A stretch of 64,000 bases of DNA, from assembly GCF_037893015.1 (NCBI RefSeq), contig NC_133658.1, positions 426,775,890 to 426,839,889 on the forward strand, read 5' to 3'. Positions 10,736 through 21,565 of this stretch are shown one piece after another. Every line of letters starts with the position of its first letter. Position 1 is the stretch's first letter. Under the pieces are notes generated by a model. It was given only the letters and a program-made list of their open reading frames with translations. It ran no database searches and was not told the origin of the DNA. This DNA is from Macrotis lagotis (taxonomy: Eukaryota; Chordata; Mammalia; Peramelemorphia; Peramelidae). Both the position numbers and the translations under genes were made by a program.

Positions 10736-12895
10736 GCTCACCTTCCTCCTCTCCCCCCCTGGACCTCATTCTGAAGCTCAAGTAAAGGAACAATGATACC
10801 CTGATGCTTTATTTAGATATATGTAGCTTTGGAATCATCTGCCTTCTCCTTTCTTCTTTTAGAGGATCAGAAAGTTGAAGTAGAAGAGATGGAGTGGGGG
10901 TCTATCATGAATACCAGAATGGGAGTTATTCCAGAGAAAACAGACTCCAGTGGGGAAAAGTTTTATCAGTAGAATAAAAATGAATCCAGGTGAAAGGGGT
11001 AGTGTAATGATAATAATACAACAGATTTACAGAGGGATAGAAAGGACACAAGGATAGTAGAGAGGGCTGAGTTGGAGGTGGGTGGACACAGTGTAATTTC
11101 TCATTTAAAAATGTCCACCTTTGAGAATGAGAGAGGCCTTCATTCAAATATTAGTTCTGTGATACTGAGTGAATGTCATTTCTGGACTTCGGTTTTCTCT
11201 TCTAAATAATGAGGGAGTTGAAGTAGAATAATAGATGATTTCTAAGAACATTCACAGTTTTGATGTCCTATTAATCTATGAGTGCAGAAAGAAGCTGATC
11301 TGAACTGAAACAAATGTCTGCCAGCAAAAGAGGGAAGGAAGATTTCCTGCCAAAGGATGCAATCAGCTCCAATGCGCATGTTTTCTTGATTGGTATGGGA
11401 TTTCAAGCAGATCAGTTGTGATTTTCTGCCAAGGATAGTTGAAGCCTCAGAATTTCCTGCTTTATGAAAAGTTCTGAAGGAGAAACTAATGGAAATCCAG
11501 TGGGAGGTTAGAAGGAAAGCCAAGCTGAAAGAAGAGGGCAGGTGAGTGGAGAGGGGAGCTGAAGCTAACTTGGCTATGAAGGAAAACCTTGGTTCCTGAT
11601 TGACCTAACTATATAGCCTCTGTGAAGCAATTCCTACCCACCTGAGTCAGGTCCCTATTTTGAGCCATGATAAAATAGTTCAGTATGAAGGCAATTTTTC
11701 TCCAAAGAAGTTCAGATTAAACTTGTAGGTTTCCTCTTATCCAAATATGGTACTTTCAGAGAATGAGGTGGTTATAAAGAAAGAGTGTAGGAAAGTTTGG
11801 GTATAAAATAAATTATAATTTCAAAGTAAAGAAACTTTTAAACTGCCTCCATATGAATTATTCAATTTTTTTCTTTTCCATTGATGAGTAAAAATATTCA
11901 ATTGTTTAAAACAAGAAAATAACAAGAAACAAGAAAAACAAAATAAATTTCTCCTTCATTCCCTTAGTCACTGCAAGAGGAACTAAATAGCCCAAAGGAA
12001 AAGAGTTGATGCTAATTCCCCACTAAAAATAGCATCATGGCTTTGAGCATTCAATTTGCTGCCTGGAAGCTGGTAATTCATCTAAGTACATCAATCCATC
12101 ACCTGCACTCAGAAACAAAATGAGGTTGAAAATCGAAGATTCATTTACTAGAAGGCACTTAGCTCTCTCCTCTCTAGTGGAAGTTGAAGGGGGCTTTCAC
12201 ATGTACGCATTAGTCCCTGGAAAGGCAGATTTGCTATGTGGATTACAGCAGGTTCTCTCTGGGGCTTTGTTATGGTATGCAATTTTATCTGTCTCCTGCA
12301 CTCAGAAGAGATATATAGGCTTTTGACTAATTGACAAACAGGCTTCCAGGAATAGTAATAAATTATTTCCAAGGAAGACAATATCCAGACAAGGATAAAT
12401 AAGCTTTCTTGCAGATTGTTTATGGAAGACAATTCAAGAATGAGGCTCACATATTTAGGAGTTTTCTATTTACTATGAATTTGTTTTGTTTGAATGACTA
12501 CTAATAAATACAGAAATGATAGGCTTCTGACCAATGATGGAGTACCCTAAAAAGGGTCAATAATAATTTGTTGATCTTGAGTTTTGTAAATCTAAGCTAA
12601 TGAGTTTTTCACTGAATAAAGAAAGAAGAAAAACTTCCTATGTATATACTCCAGGCTATATATCAGAAAGACTATTATGTATGATGAATAGCAGTAGGGA
12701 AATACCTAGAAGTTTAAAAGAGATAAAATCTCTTTAGACAAAAATAAAACTCATATGAACTAGAGAGGCTAAGGCAAGGAGTAAATTTGGCTTCATTGCT
12801 ATCATGGAAATGTGATGAGATTAAATAAGTGACCTGGAAAAATATACTTTACTTAGAAGAATTGGGAATTATATTCTGAATTCTGATTATATTCT

Positions 12896-12896
<1 letters not shown>
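10736..12896. other. Unassigned sequence, no gene seen
   Basis: No gene or named repeat was recognised. Frames of 68 to 100 codons at 11,242-11,523 and 12,120-12,450 overlap on opposite strands and carry no domain. The 12,050-12,340 part is less AT-rich and repeat-free, but nothing in it can be interpreted from sequence alone. Confidence 0.5.
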
Positions 12897-12942
<46 letters not shown>

Positions 12943-12970
12943 TCTTTGTGTGTGTGTGTGTGTGTGTGTA
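12897..12970. repeat. Compound (GA)n-(TG)n microsatellite
   Basis: A perfect GA array at about 12,897-12,940 is followed, after 'tctctt', by a TG array to 12,969. It is a simple repeat adjoining non-repetitive sequence. Confidence 0.95.
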
Positions 12971-13007
12971 AAGAGGGGTGTAGTATTGCATATCATGAAG
13001 ATTTAGG

Positions 13008-13145
13008 GACAGCCAGTTTGTGTAGTAGAACACTGTCCCTGGAGTCAGGATGACTCCAACCTCAGACACTAAATCATTACCTAGGTATGTGACTTTGGGC
13101 AAGTCACTTAACCCCCTTTACCTTACACCCCCCCCCAAAGAAAAA
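13008..13145 (+). repeat. Marsupial tRNA-derived SINE with poly(A)-type tail
   Basis: Reads 'ggagtcaggatgactccaac', 'ctcagacactaaatcattac', 'tgactttgggcaagtcactt' and ends in a C-run plus A-rich tail at 13,128-13,150. Its head is close to the 40,621 and 41,512 copies. The tRNA-like A and B boxes are remnants, not a working tRNA gene. Confidence 0.75.
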
Positions 13146-13484
13146 AACAATTTAAACATATATGCAAATTTAGGACCAGAAAGTAAGGAAAGCATGACAT
13201 TTAGAGAAGGGGAACCAGTGGATGCAGAAATAGAAGCAATATTGCTATCAGAATTTACTACAGAGAGTTAGAGAAAGGAAATACTTGAAGAGTTTTCTAA
13301 ATCCATAAGAAGTCTGAAACAGATACATGATATAGTTGTGATGGGAATATTCAGGTATCTGTTGGAATTCTCTTTCTGCCAAAAGAAAATCAGTTAATAA
13401 TTTCTTTATTTGACTTAACTGGAGGTGGGAGGGAAAAGAAAAGGAATTTCCCATGTGATGGCATTAGACTAAGAATTTTCTGAA
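13146..13484. other. Unassigned sequence
   Basis: Nothing recognisable; AT-rich, with only short chance frames. Confidence 0.4.
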
Positions 13485-13640
13485 AGTTATTTCATTTGAC
13501 TTTCACATCGGTGCTATCATCATCCTCATTTTACAGATGAAGCCACATAATAAAAAATTATCTGAATCCCAATTTAAACTCACATCCTCCTGACTTTAGG
13601 CCCAGTGCTCTGTTCATTGTGCCAGTTAGATAAAATAATT
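13485..13640 (-). repeat. MIR fragment, antisense
   Basis: On the plus strand it reads 'tcatcctcattttacagatg', 'tcacatcctcctgacttt' and 'ccagtgctctgttcattgtg', the complement of a MIR core and head. Diverged and old. Confidence 0.7.
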
Positions 13641-13929
13641 GTTATAACCTTCAAAAATAGAGAATCCAAAAAATGAGAATTATATTCCAAAAGTGATTCT
13701 TATCAACAAAAATGAACTGGTTGCTATGAAAGATATGATGATAACTTTAGGAACAATTGACCATTTTCATCATAAAACTAATAATAGAAAAGACAGAGAA
13801 GAAGAAAATAGCATTATGTTAAGAAAATGCTATGTACTTAAAAGATAATGAGAGAAGTCAGAACAGGATGAATGAGATGTTTGAAAGTGTGAAATTCTGC
13901 AGAAACAAAGACAGTAATTTCAGTGAAGG

Positions 13930-14065
13930 CTGGGAGGTGGAGTGGAAAGAATATACGCAGTAGAGGAACATCTAAGTTCAAATCTAACCTCAGACTCTTG
14001 TTACTTATTAGTTGAGTGACCATGTCATTTAACATCCCTGCCTTGTAAAAACTAAATAAAAATTT
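13930..14065 (+). repeat. Marsupial tRNA-derived SINE fragment
   Basis: Reads 'aagttcaaatctaacctcag', 'gagtgaccatgtcatttaac' and ends 'ccttgtaaaaactaaat' with an A-rich tail. The 5' head is worn. Confidence 0.6.
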
Positions 14066-14404
14066 AAAAAATAAAGAAACTGATGAGGATTCACAGTGAA
14101 CTCATTGGCCAATTTAAAATTTTAAAGGATTTGCTCAGATGGAAACAGGAATTTAAATGGGGGTAAAAACAAAACCCTAGGATAGTCCTGTAAGAATAAT
14201 ATCAGGAATGCTAAAACTCAGGGTGACTTTAAACTAAAAGGCAGAGATAAAAGAAAAGAAAAAGTAGTTTTGTTTTATAAAACTACACCAGGAAAAGGGA
14301 AGGTAACAGAGATGTTCACTTTTCAGACTGGATGGGAAAATATTAAGAGATATGAGAGGGAATGCAGAACAACTCAATTCTTAGTTGCTTCTGTTTTCTT
14401 TAAC

Positions 14405-15220
14405 AAAGATAATGATATTGAGAAATCTGGGACACTATTATACTGTTGGCGGAGCTGTGAAATCATCCAACCTTTCTGGAGAGAAATTTGGAACTACACC
14501 CAAAGGGCAACAAAAATGAGCATACCCTTTGATCCAGCAATATCACTACTGGGTCTATACCCTGAAGAGATGATGGAGAAAGGGTAAAACCATCACTTGT
14601 ACAAAAATATTCATAGCAGCCCTGTTTGTGGTGGCAAATAATTGGAAATCAATAAATGTCCTTCAATTGGGGAATGGCTTAGCAAACTGTAGTATATGTA
14701 TGTCATGGTACACTATTGTTCTATTAGAAACCAGGAGGGATGGGAATTCATGGAAGCCTGGAGGGATTTGCATGAACTGATGCTGAGTGATATGATCAGA
14801 ACCAGAAAAACACTGTACACCCTAACATGGGGGTAATGTTCAACCTTGATGGACTTGCTCGTTCCATCAGTGTAACAACCAGGAACAATTTTGGGCTGTC
14901 TGCAATGGAGAATACCATCTGTATCCAGATAAAGAGCCATGAAGTTTGAACAAAGTTTAAGGACTATTCCCTTTAATTTTAGGGAAAAAAAGATATCTTA
15001 TTGTCTGATCTTCTTATCTCTTATGCTTTTTGTTTCTTCCTTAAGGATGTGATTTCTCTCTCATCAAACTCAATTTGGATCAATGTACAACATGGAAATA
15101 AAATAAAGACTGACAGATTGCTTTCTGTGGGGGTGGGTGGGGGAGGGAAGTAAGATTGGGAGAAAAATTGTTAGACTCAAATAAAATATTTAATAAAAAA
15201 TAAATAAATAAAAATAAAAT
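14405..15220 (+). mobile_element. L1 3' fragment: ORF2 C-terminus and 3' UTR
   Basis: The plus-strand frame ending at 14,587 encodes the C-terminal ORF2 block: 'GTLLYCW' then 'CEIIQPFWREIW', 'IPFDPAISLLGLYPEE' within the last 60 codons, the same block found antisense at 22,754-23,110. A 3' UTR follows with 'gcaatggagaataccatctg', a G-rich stretch at 15,128-15,160 and an A-rich tail ending near 15,220. It is a 5'-truncated, inactive LINE copy. The first 130 bases of the open frame (14,270-14,400) do not look like L1. Confidence 0.85.
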
Positions 15221-15799
15221 ACAAAGAGAATGATATTTGGACTGAAAAGGACAAAATAAGAGCTACCAATTTAGATTTGATCTGTAAGACAAATAAGGAG
15301 ATAACTAAGAGCATACAGATTTCCTTCATGAATTCAAGTAATTTGACCTGAAAGAACTAGAACTAAGATACTGTAGTAACTGAGATAGATAATGGATGAA
15401 TCACTGTCCTTTAACTTTTAAACATAATGGATAAGGGAAGTAATATCACAGTATGAAACAAAGATTAATGTTTTTTAAAAAATGGAATGAAGTATGGCTA
15501 CCACATAACAGTGAAGTCAAATTTGATTTCTGGCAAAATTCTAAAATTTTTCATTAAAAGAATGGTTAAGGAACATTTAGGGGAAAAAGTAGTGAATTCA
15601 GTGATATTAGACTAAATTTAATTCCTTTTTTTGATGATATTTCTCATCAGGGGAGATTTGAAAATATAGTTGACCTAGGTTTCAGCAAAAGTTTTTTGAT
15701 AAAGTCATTTGTGTTGTTCCTGGAAGGTAGAGAGATGTGGCCTAGACTTAGATGAGAAACTAGTTTTTTCATCCAAAGACTAGCTGTAAATCATTTATT
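15221..15799. other. Unassigned sequence
   Basis: AT-rich sequence without recognisable gene or repeat. Confidence 0.4.
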
Positions 15800-15885
15800 G
15801 TCATTTTATTTTTTAATTGATATTTTATTTTATTTTATTTTTCCAATTACAGGTTATGGTACTTTTCAAAAGTCATTCATTTGAA
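15800..15885 (-). repeat. L1-type 3' end, antisense
   Basis: The plus strand reads 'ttttatttttccaattacag' and 'aaaagtcattcatttgaag', matching the 3' terminal block seen antisense at 21,095, 42,935 and 55,316 ('ccaattacatg', 'ttttgacattcat'). It is a short remnant and may belong with the L1 remnant at 16,290. Confidence 0.5.
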
Positions 15886-15909
15886 GATTCATAAGTTACA
15901 TATTCTGCT

Positions 15910-16190
15910 TAGTTCAAGAGGGCAGAACTAGGCACAATTTATAGAAGCTATTAAGAGCTAAACTCATGCCTGATATCAGGAAAGTCTTTTTAGTGATCAG
16001 AACTGTTGAAAAGTGGAAAATTCTGCTTCAGAAAGTAGTGTGATCCCCTTCACCAGAGGTCCTAAGCAGAAGCTGGATGATAATTTGGTGATATTGTAGA
16101 AGGAATTTTTGTTCCAAAATTGGTTAATCTAGAGGGCTTCCAAGGTTCCTTCTGACTCTGAAATTTAGCATTTGAAATAACTAATGCAAT
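15910..16190 (+). mobile_element. L3/CR1-type LINE 3' end
   Basis: The blocks appear in the order typical of a CR1/L3 3' end: 'gagggcagaactaggcac', 'tgatatcaggaaagtctttt', 'gaaaagtggaaaattctgct', 'accagaggtcctaagcagaa', 'gctggatgataatttg', and 'ccaaggttccttctgactct'. The copy is old and has no open frame. This family was long dead in mammals, so it is a fossil of an ancestral LINE. Confidence 0.75.
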
Positions 16191-16289
16191 GGGTATAATA
16201 AATCTCATGAGTATTTTTTTTGCAACTGTGTGGTGTCAAAAACAAACAAAAAATATGTGAATACTATGACAAAATAGAAACTGGAACAC

Positions 16290-17345
16290 CATTTGTTTTG
16301 TGACCTCTTTTTCATAGTTGAAATTAGTGTGTCTTCTTTTCTTCTATTTTCATCACATTGTATCGCTTTATATAAATTGTCCCATATTCTTTTGAATTTT
16401 TATAGTTTCTATTTCTTTTGGCACAGTAAATGTATTCTATTACATTCATGTACCATACTTTGTCCAACCATTTCCCAATTGTTGGACTCATAATTTATTT
16501 CTAGTCTTTGTTATTAAAAATAACAATGCCAAGAATTTTTTGTGCAGATAGTTCTATCCCCACCCCCACCCCCTTGTCTATGTCCTCCTTAGGGTATAAT
16601 CTCAGTAGTGGGTTCACTAGGTCAAAAGGTTTGCACAGCTTGTAGCTCATTGCATAATTACAAGTTGAATTTCAGTGAACCAATTCATGGCATTCTGTTG
16701 TTAGCACGCCTATTTTCCTATAATCATGCCAGAATTACATTTTTATCCTTGCTATACTACCTGAATAGAACCTTAACACTGACATAATTCATATTTCTTT
16801 ATTTATTAGAGAACTTGAATGATTTTTCATGTGGCTATTAATAATTTATTTCTTCTTTTTATATCTTTTGACCATTAGTTTCTGCCAGTTTCTTATACAT
16901 TTTGATTATCTAATGCTTATTGAAGATTTTTTCTTATATATACTTATATGTTTTTTCCCTTTACATTCTGGTTGTATTGTTTTTTGAGCAAAATGTTTTT
17001 ATTTTTCGATAATAGAATTCATTTCTCTTGGCTCATAATTTATTCTAAGTCATGGAACCTTAAGAATTTTTCTTATTTCTGCAGTTATAGAGGATAGGAC
17101 ATTCCACTGTCATCTAATTTTTGTGATTATAATATTTGTATCATTGGCCCATCTGAAATTTATTTTGTGTGGCAGGAAGTAGTTTACTCTGATTTTACTT
17201 ATTTATTTTGTCAAATTGCTATTCAATTCTCCTGCTAGTTTTTATTGAATAATGAATTCTTTTCCAAAATTACTGGGGAAAGAATTCATTACTTAAAAAA
17301 TTTATTCAATATTTTTCAACAAAAATATGGGTTTAATGAACACTG
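16290..17345 (-). mobile_element. Old diverged L1 ORF2 fragment, antisense
   Basis: Several landmarks of L1 ORF2 appear in antisense, in the right order and spacing but worn: 'gtccaaccatttcccaattg' (16,461), 'gggtataatctcagtagtgg' (16,592), 'gatttttcatgtggctatta' (16,818), 'cctgctagtttttattgaat' (17,231). It runs from the ORF2 C-terminal end toward its middle. No long frame survives. Confidence 0.6.
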
Positions 17346-17954
17346 GTTGACTCTGAGTTTGTGCTTCTAATTCATGATTATCCCTTATTCTATATTTTTT
17401 CCAGCACTGGTTTGACTTTGTAAATTTGTATACTCCCTTTAATAGGTATAGTCTTCTCCTTGAAACCAAATCTGCCATATTGTTCTAATTTTGTTATATG
17501 ATTGCAAGTAATGTAATTCCATAGTTTCTGAAAAAATAAAGTTGTGGGTTGTCCAAAGGTCAGTGGAGCAGCACATAGTACCCTGCAACATTTGAAGCTC
17601 GGCAGGAAAAGGGGCATGAATTTCTAAGAGAGTTGTGAAACTAAAAAAGGAGGTGAGTCAGTCAAATAATTATACTAGCGAAAATTCTGAATGTACTTAA
17701 TTGCTTTTCACCAGATGCCAAGAAATCTAGAAGATTCCCAGCATATTTTTTGAATGGATACTGTCTGAAAGTTTTATGGAGAAATGTGGACAAAAGTGAG
17801 GCAGCATAACGTTAGATTTTCACTTGAACTACTCAAAAACTTTGAGTAGTTTTTAGACCCCCCAAAACTACATTGATGAGATCATAAAATTATTTTTCAG
17901 GACTTTTGATAATTATTTCTTTGTAAAATGTTCTGAGATCATGTAATTAAAATA
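17346..17954. other. Unassigned sequence, no gene seen
   Basis: No gene recognised. A 75-codon minus-strand frame at 17,390-17,617 has no domain; a short inverted repeat 'ctactcaaaaac/gagtagttttt' lies near 17,830-17,855. Confidence 0.4.
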
Positions 17955-18222
17955 CTGGGGCAATTAGGTGATACAGAAGATAGAAAGAGTGCCAGACCTG
18001 GAGTCAGGAATGTTCATCACTTTGAGTTCAAGTTTGGTCTGTGATACTTACTAGCTATGTGATTCTGAGCAGGACATTTAACCCTGTTTACCACAGTTTC
18101 CTCATCTATAAAATGAAGTAGAGAAAGAAATGGCAAACCACTCCATTATTTTTGCCAAGAAGGTCACAAATGGGGTCATGAAGAGTTGGACACAACTGAA
18201 AAATGACTGAAATATGCAAAAA
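17955..18222 (+). repeat. Marsupial SINE with Bov-B/RTE-like tail
   Basis: Head 'ggggcaattaggtgatacag', B-box-like 'gagttcaagtttggtc', CORE 'catttaaccctgtttacc', 'cagtttcctcatctataaaa', then the tail 'tggcaaaccactccattatt' and 'atgaagagttggacacaact'. This is a full-length copy of the type seen antisense at 756-985. Confidence 0.8.
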
Positions 18223-18550
18223 TCCTTTATTTCCTTACAGTTTCCCTTGATGTACTTGACCTTAATTCTTCAGTACACATTTTGCTATTTTATCAAGTTA
18301 TAGACAGCATCCATTGATATTTTTACTCATATTTCATGAAATATATAGAATAATTTCAAACATATCATTGAATTATTCTTAGTTCAATTTAAAATCTATG
18401 CAACCCCCCCATTATTTAGTTCTTTCTTATTTCTCTAGAATATATTTAATAGTTATTTTTATATAGGTCTCAGTGTACCTTCATTAGAATTTGAATCTTA
18501 GAATTGGAAAGGACTTCAGAGGACATTTAATGTGACTCATACTGGACAGG
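18223..18550. other. Unassigned sequence with a short L3/MIR3-like piece
   Basis: AT-rich; 18,490-18,545 reads 'gaatcttagaattggaaagg' and 'acttcagaggacatttaatg', similar to the L3/MIR3-like pieces at 5,820 and 25,968. Confidence 0.4.
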
Positions 18551-18689
18551 TACCATATTTCCCTATGTATAAGATGCACAGGGGCCCAAAATTTGAAAAA
18601 AAAAGTATTACATAAAGTTATTTAACTCAAGCTTTATTCATCATAAAATTTATACAATTCCTCATCACTGTCAAAACTCACATCCATTA

Positions 18690-18840
18690 GGGGCAGCTAG
18701 GTGGCACATTGGATAAAGCACCAACCCTGGAATCAGGAGTACCTGAGTTCAAATCTGACCTCAGACACTTAATAATTACCTAGCTGTGTGGCCTTGGGCA
18801 AACCACTTAACCACATTTGCCTTGCAAAACTCTAAAAATA
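18690..18840 (+). repeat. Marsupial SINE inserted in the DNA transposon
   Basis: Near-consensus copy: 'gggcagctaggtggcacatt', 'ggagtacctgagttcaaatc', 'ctgacctcagacacttaata', 'tgtggccttgggcaaaccac', 'cacatttgccttgcaaaact', A-rich end. Short flanking similarity ('catccat' before, and again at about 18,857) may be the target duplication. It interrupts the acidic tail coding region of the transposon, so it is younger than the transposon. Confidence 0.85.
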
Positions 18841-19345
18841 AACAAAAACACCTTCCCATCCATGAGCTCATCCTCATCTGTGTTAGATGAGGAATCCCTG
18901 TCTTAGGAGAGACTCTGACTGCTCTCCTGTCTGTGCTCTGGTCTATGGTTGACCACAAGCTCTTCCTTGGGCAAGACTGGGGCCTAAATGCATGCTTAGT
19001 CTATTCTGTTTCATGAACCTGGAGCACCAATTGTGTCCTATGAGATCAGGCACTTCTTTCTCATCAGCAATTCTTTTTGCTTCATATTGAATCTTCTTTG
19101 TGGACACAGGAATTCCAATGACTCTTTTCTCTTCAATCCATCTCTTCAATTTCCTCTCGGACCATTTGGCTGCCTTGCCTCTCATGGCCTTCTTTGGCCA
19201 GAGAGTTTTCAGTTGGATTTCTTCTTCCTGTAGCCAGTCTCAGGTTGATTTCTCAGTTGGAGGAGGACCAAACTGATGTTCAGCAGCACGATTTCCATTC
19301 ACTTTTGCAAACTGGATCTCTTTGAAACTCTGTATGAAAATCTTT
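18840..19345 (-). pseudogene. Transposase DNA-binding remnant (Brinker + CENP-B HTH)
   Basis: Minus-strand translation from about 19,335 reads 'FKEIQFAKVNGNRAAEHQFG', typical of a Brinker-type HTH, then 'PPPTEKST', an in-frame TGA (19,240-19,242), and 'DWLQEEEIQLKTLWPKKA'. From 19,185 to 18,960 it continues 'MRGKAAKWSERKLKRWIEEK', 'GIPVSTKKIQYEAKRIADEK' and 'WCSRFMKQNRLSM', the CENP-B-type HTH with its usual VSTK and W-C-x-R-FM landmarks. After a stop near 18,943 in that frame the sequence encodes an acidic stretch ('SSNTDEDELMDG' in the shifted frame), like the C-terminal tail of such transposases. No DDE residues remain, so this could bind DNA at most. Confidence 0.8.
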
Positions 19346-19551
19346 TCTGAGGCATATCTGGGCAGAACGTGGCAAAGTGTAATCTAATATACTGGTGACA
19401 AATGCAAAACAATAAGCACAAAGACAAGAAGAGCAAAAAAGTGGGAAATGCAAGTAAAAAAAATCTACAACCATTGTATAAGATACTCCCAGTTTTTTGA
19501 TCCCAGTTGTTTTTGAAAAGAAATGATTCTTATACATGGGGACATATGATA

Positions 19552-20339
19552 TATCCACTGGAAAACTCCTGATAGGCAGACATCCAAGCCTCCAGTCAAA
19601 GACTGTCTGTGATGGGAAAATGGTTGCCTTGCCAGGTAGCATCCTGACCACTTTTGGATACCTCAAATAATAATGGAGTTTTACCTTACATCCAGTCCAA
19701 ATCTGTTTCCCTAAAACTTTCATCTATTACTTCTGACTTTTCCCTTTGGGTCCAAACAGAAAAGCAAGATCTTGTATACATGATAACTCTTTAAATACCT
19801 CGATGTAGATATCATGTTTTTAGATTAAATATCCTATTTCTTTGAGTAATATTTGGATAGTATATTATCTCACATCTTTTTACTATCCTGATGACCTTCT
19901 ACCAGAGGAGCTTCAGTTTTTTAAGAACATTTAGAAAACATGGTGACGATTACAGAATATAATATTCCATATGCTGTTTTATCAAGGAACAATACAATGC
20001 AATATCAGCTCCATTGATTTGGAATTATTGTTTCTATGAATATTTCCTGAGAGGATGTCACTCTGCACTGTCATATCATTTCATCAATTCATATTTGACT
20101 TGTAGGCACTAAAACCCCCAAATTCTTTTCACATGAACTATTACATATCTATGTTCTGCCTGCCCCACTATGTACTCATTATCTTTTTAAAAAGTTCAAA
20201 TGCAAGTCTTTGCTTTTCCTTTTTAGTTTCCTCTTATTATATTAATTCTATATTCCAAGAAATAAAAAAAATTAAATTTGTGAACTTAAGGAACCTAAGA
20301 TTGTGAACTATTTTTCACATTTTGATATTTGTTCAGCAT
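19552..20339. other. Unassigned sequence, no gene seen
   Basis: No gene or repeat recognised. The 147-codon minus-strand frame 19,280-19,723 spans the end of the DNA transposon and flanking sequence and shows no domain of its own. Confidence 0.5.
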
Positions 20340-20665
20340 TCCATTCAGTGATTGGTAATTGCTCAGTGGATAGAGCACTGACATTGGAGTTTGAATCCAG
20401 CCTCAGACACTTGGTACTCAGTAGTTATGTGACCTTTGTCAAGACACTTAACCCTGATTGCCTCACATCTAGGGTCATCTCCTGTTATCCTGATTGATAT
20501 CTGACCACTGGATCCAGATGGCTCTGGAGGATAAAGTGAGACTGGGGTTTTAGCTTAGCAAATTCCTCCCACTCAAATCCAATTCATATGCTTGTCATGG
20601 CATCACCTGACGTTTTGGTCTTTTTTGAGAACAAAGGACAAACATCTACAACATAAAACCCAAGA
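20340..20665 (+). repeat. Marsupial SINE, ~300-bp type
   Basis: tRNA-like head 'tgctcagtggatagagcact', 'gagtttgaatccagcctcag', CORE 'gtcaagacacttaaccctga', then a long 3' part: 'ggatccagatggctctggag', 'cactcaaatccaattcatat', 'gcttgtcatggcatcacct', 'gagaacaaaggacaaac'. The same long 3' part is at 58,625 and 60,497. Confidence 0.8.
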
Positions 20666-21094
20666 CCCACTTGCATCATTTTACCAGGTTATCATCAATC
20701 CAATAAAGACTGAATATAGAAACTATCTCATCATTTCAGTATCTAACCTACCTCTCTCTATCTTGCCTTTAAGAATATAAAACAGTACAATGAAAAAGAT
20801 GATTGCATATTAAACTGTAAATATATCAACTTTCTATTTCTTCCAAATATTCAACAGGTATCATTTAAATTTTTTCTCTCCACTCTGCCCTAGAGATGAC
20901 TACTATTAAGCACAAATAGGTATGTAAGTATGCTTGTGTGTATATACATATATACATTATATATAAAATTAATCTATTCATATTTCTATTTATCAGTTTT
21001 CTTTGAATGCAGATAGTGTCTTTTTCCTTTTATTTTTAATTTCTATATTTATACAAGTCAAAATGATTTAGTCATGCAAAGTCATTCTTTTTAA
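20666..21094. other. Unassigned AT-rich sequence
   Basis: No gene. A TA/TG-rich stretch lies at about 20,930-20,970. Confidence 0.4.
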
Positions 21095-21565
21095 TTTAAT
21101 TTTTCTCCAATTACATGAAAAAATAGTTTTTAACATTCATCCTTTTGCAAGTTTTTTAGTTCCACATTATTCTACTGCCCTCCTTTCCCTTTCTTCCCCC
21201 CTCCCTATGGCAGTGAACAATCTGATTTAAGTTTTACATGTAAAATCATAGTTAATATATGTCCATATTAGTCATATTGTGAAAAAGGAATTAGAGCTAA
21301 GGGGGGGGGATCATAAGAAAGGAATGACATAAAAGAAGTTTTAAAATGTGAATTTAGTATGCTGTACTCTACATTCTGACTCCATAGTGTTTTCTCTGGA
21401 TTTGGGTAGCATTTTCATTAACTGGTCTCTCAGAATTTTCCTTGATCACTAAACTGTTGGGAGGAGATGTATCCGTCATTTCACAATGTTGCTGTTAATG
21501 TGTATAATGTTCTTTTGGTTCTGCTCATTTCACTCAGTATCAATTCATGCAAGTATCAAAGTGAT
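21095..21565 (-). mobile_element. L1-type 3' UTR fragment, antisense
   Basis: Plus strand: 'ttctccaattacatgaaaaa', 'taacattcatccttttgcaa', a pyrimidine-rich block at 21,170-21,205, 'tgtttttctctgg'-like sequence near 21,390 and 'ggttctgctcatttcactca' (21,517). This is the 3' UTR order seen intact at 42,935-43,380. It stops abruptly at 21,565, where a different L1/HAL1-type 3' end begins. Confidence 0.75.

Larger units (their letters stand above)
18551..19551 (-). mobile_element. Deleted pogo/Tc2-like DNA transposon with TIRs
   Basis: Inverted ends: 18,551-18,577 ('taccatatttccctatgtat' then 'aagatgc') and the complement at 19,525-19,551 ('gattcttatacatgggga' then 'catatgata') agree at about 22 of 27 positions. 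Each end carries a TA, the target of Tc1/mariner-type elements. Inside, on the minus strand, lies a transposase N-terminus (Brinker-type helix-turn-helix, then CENP-B-type helix-turn-helix) followed directly by a short acidic tail. The central DDE catalytic domain is missing. Without the inserted SINE (18,690-18,840) the element is about 850 bases, so it is a non-autonomous deletion derivative. The family assignment (pogo versus Tc2) rests on domain order only. Confidence 0.8.

Noticed and set aside
14270-14587. A host gene of 105 codons
   Set aside because: The second half is the L1 ORF2 C-terminal block; the first half is unrelated flank.
17825-17860. A terminator-like hairpin
   Set aside because: The short inverted repeat 'ctactcaaaaac' with 'gagtagttttt' is within mammalian intergenic DNA with no gene next to it.
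18690-18840. tRNA genes at SINE heads
   Set aside because: The A- and B-box-like blocks belong to SINE bodies with CORE and tail sequence; none has a complete cloverleaf context.
19280-19723. A 147-codon minus-strand protein
   Set aside because: It reads the 5' part of the DNA transposon in a wrong frame and continues into flanking DNA; the real transposase frame is the neighbouring one.
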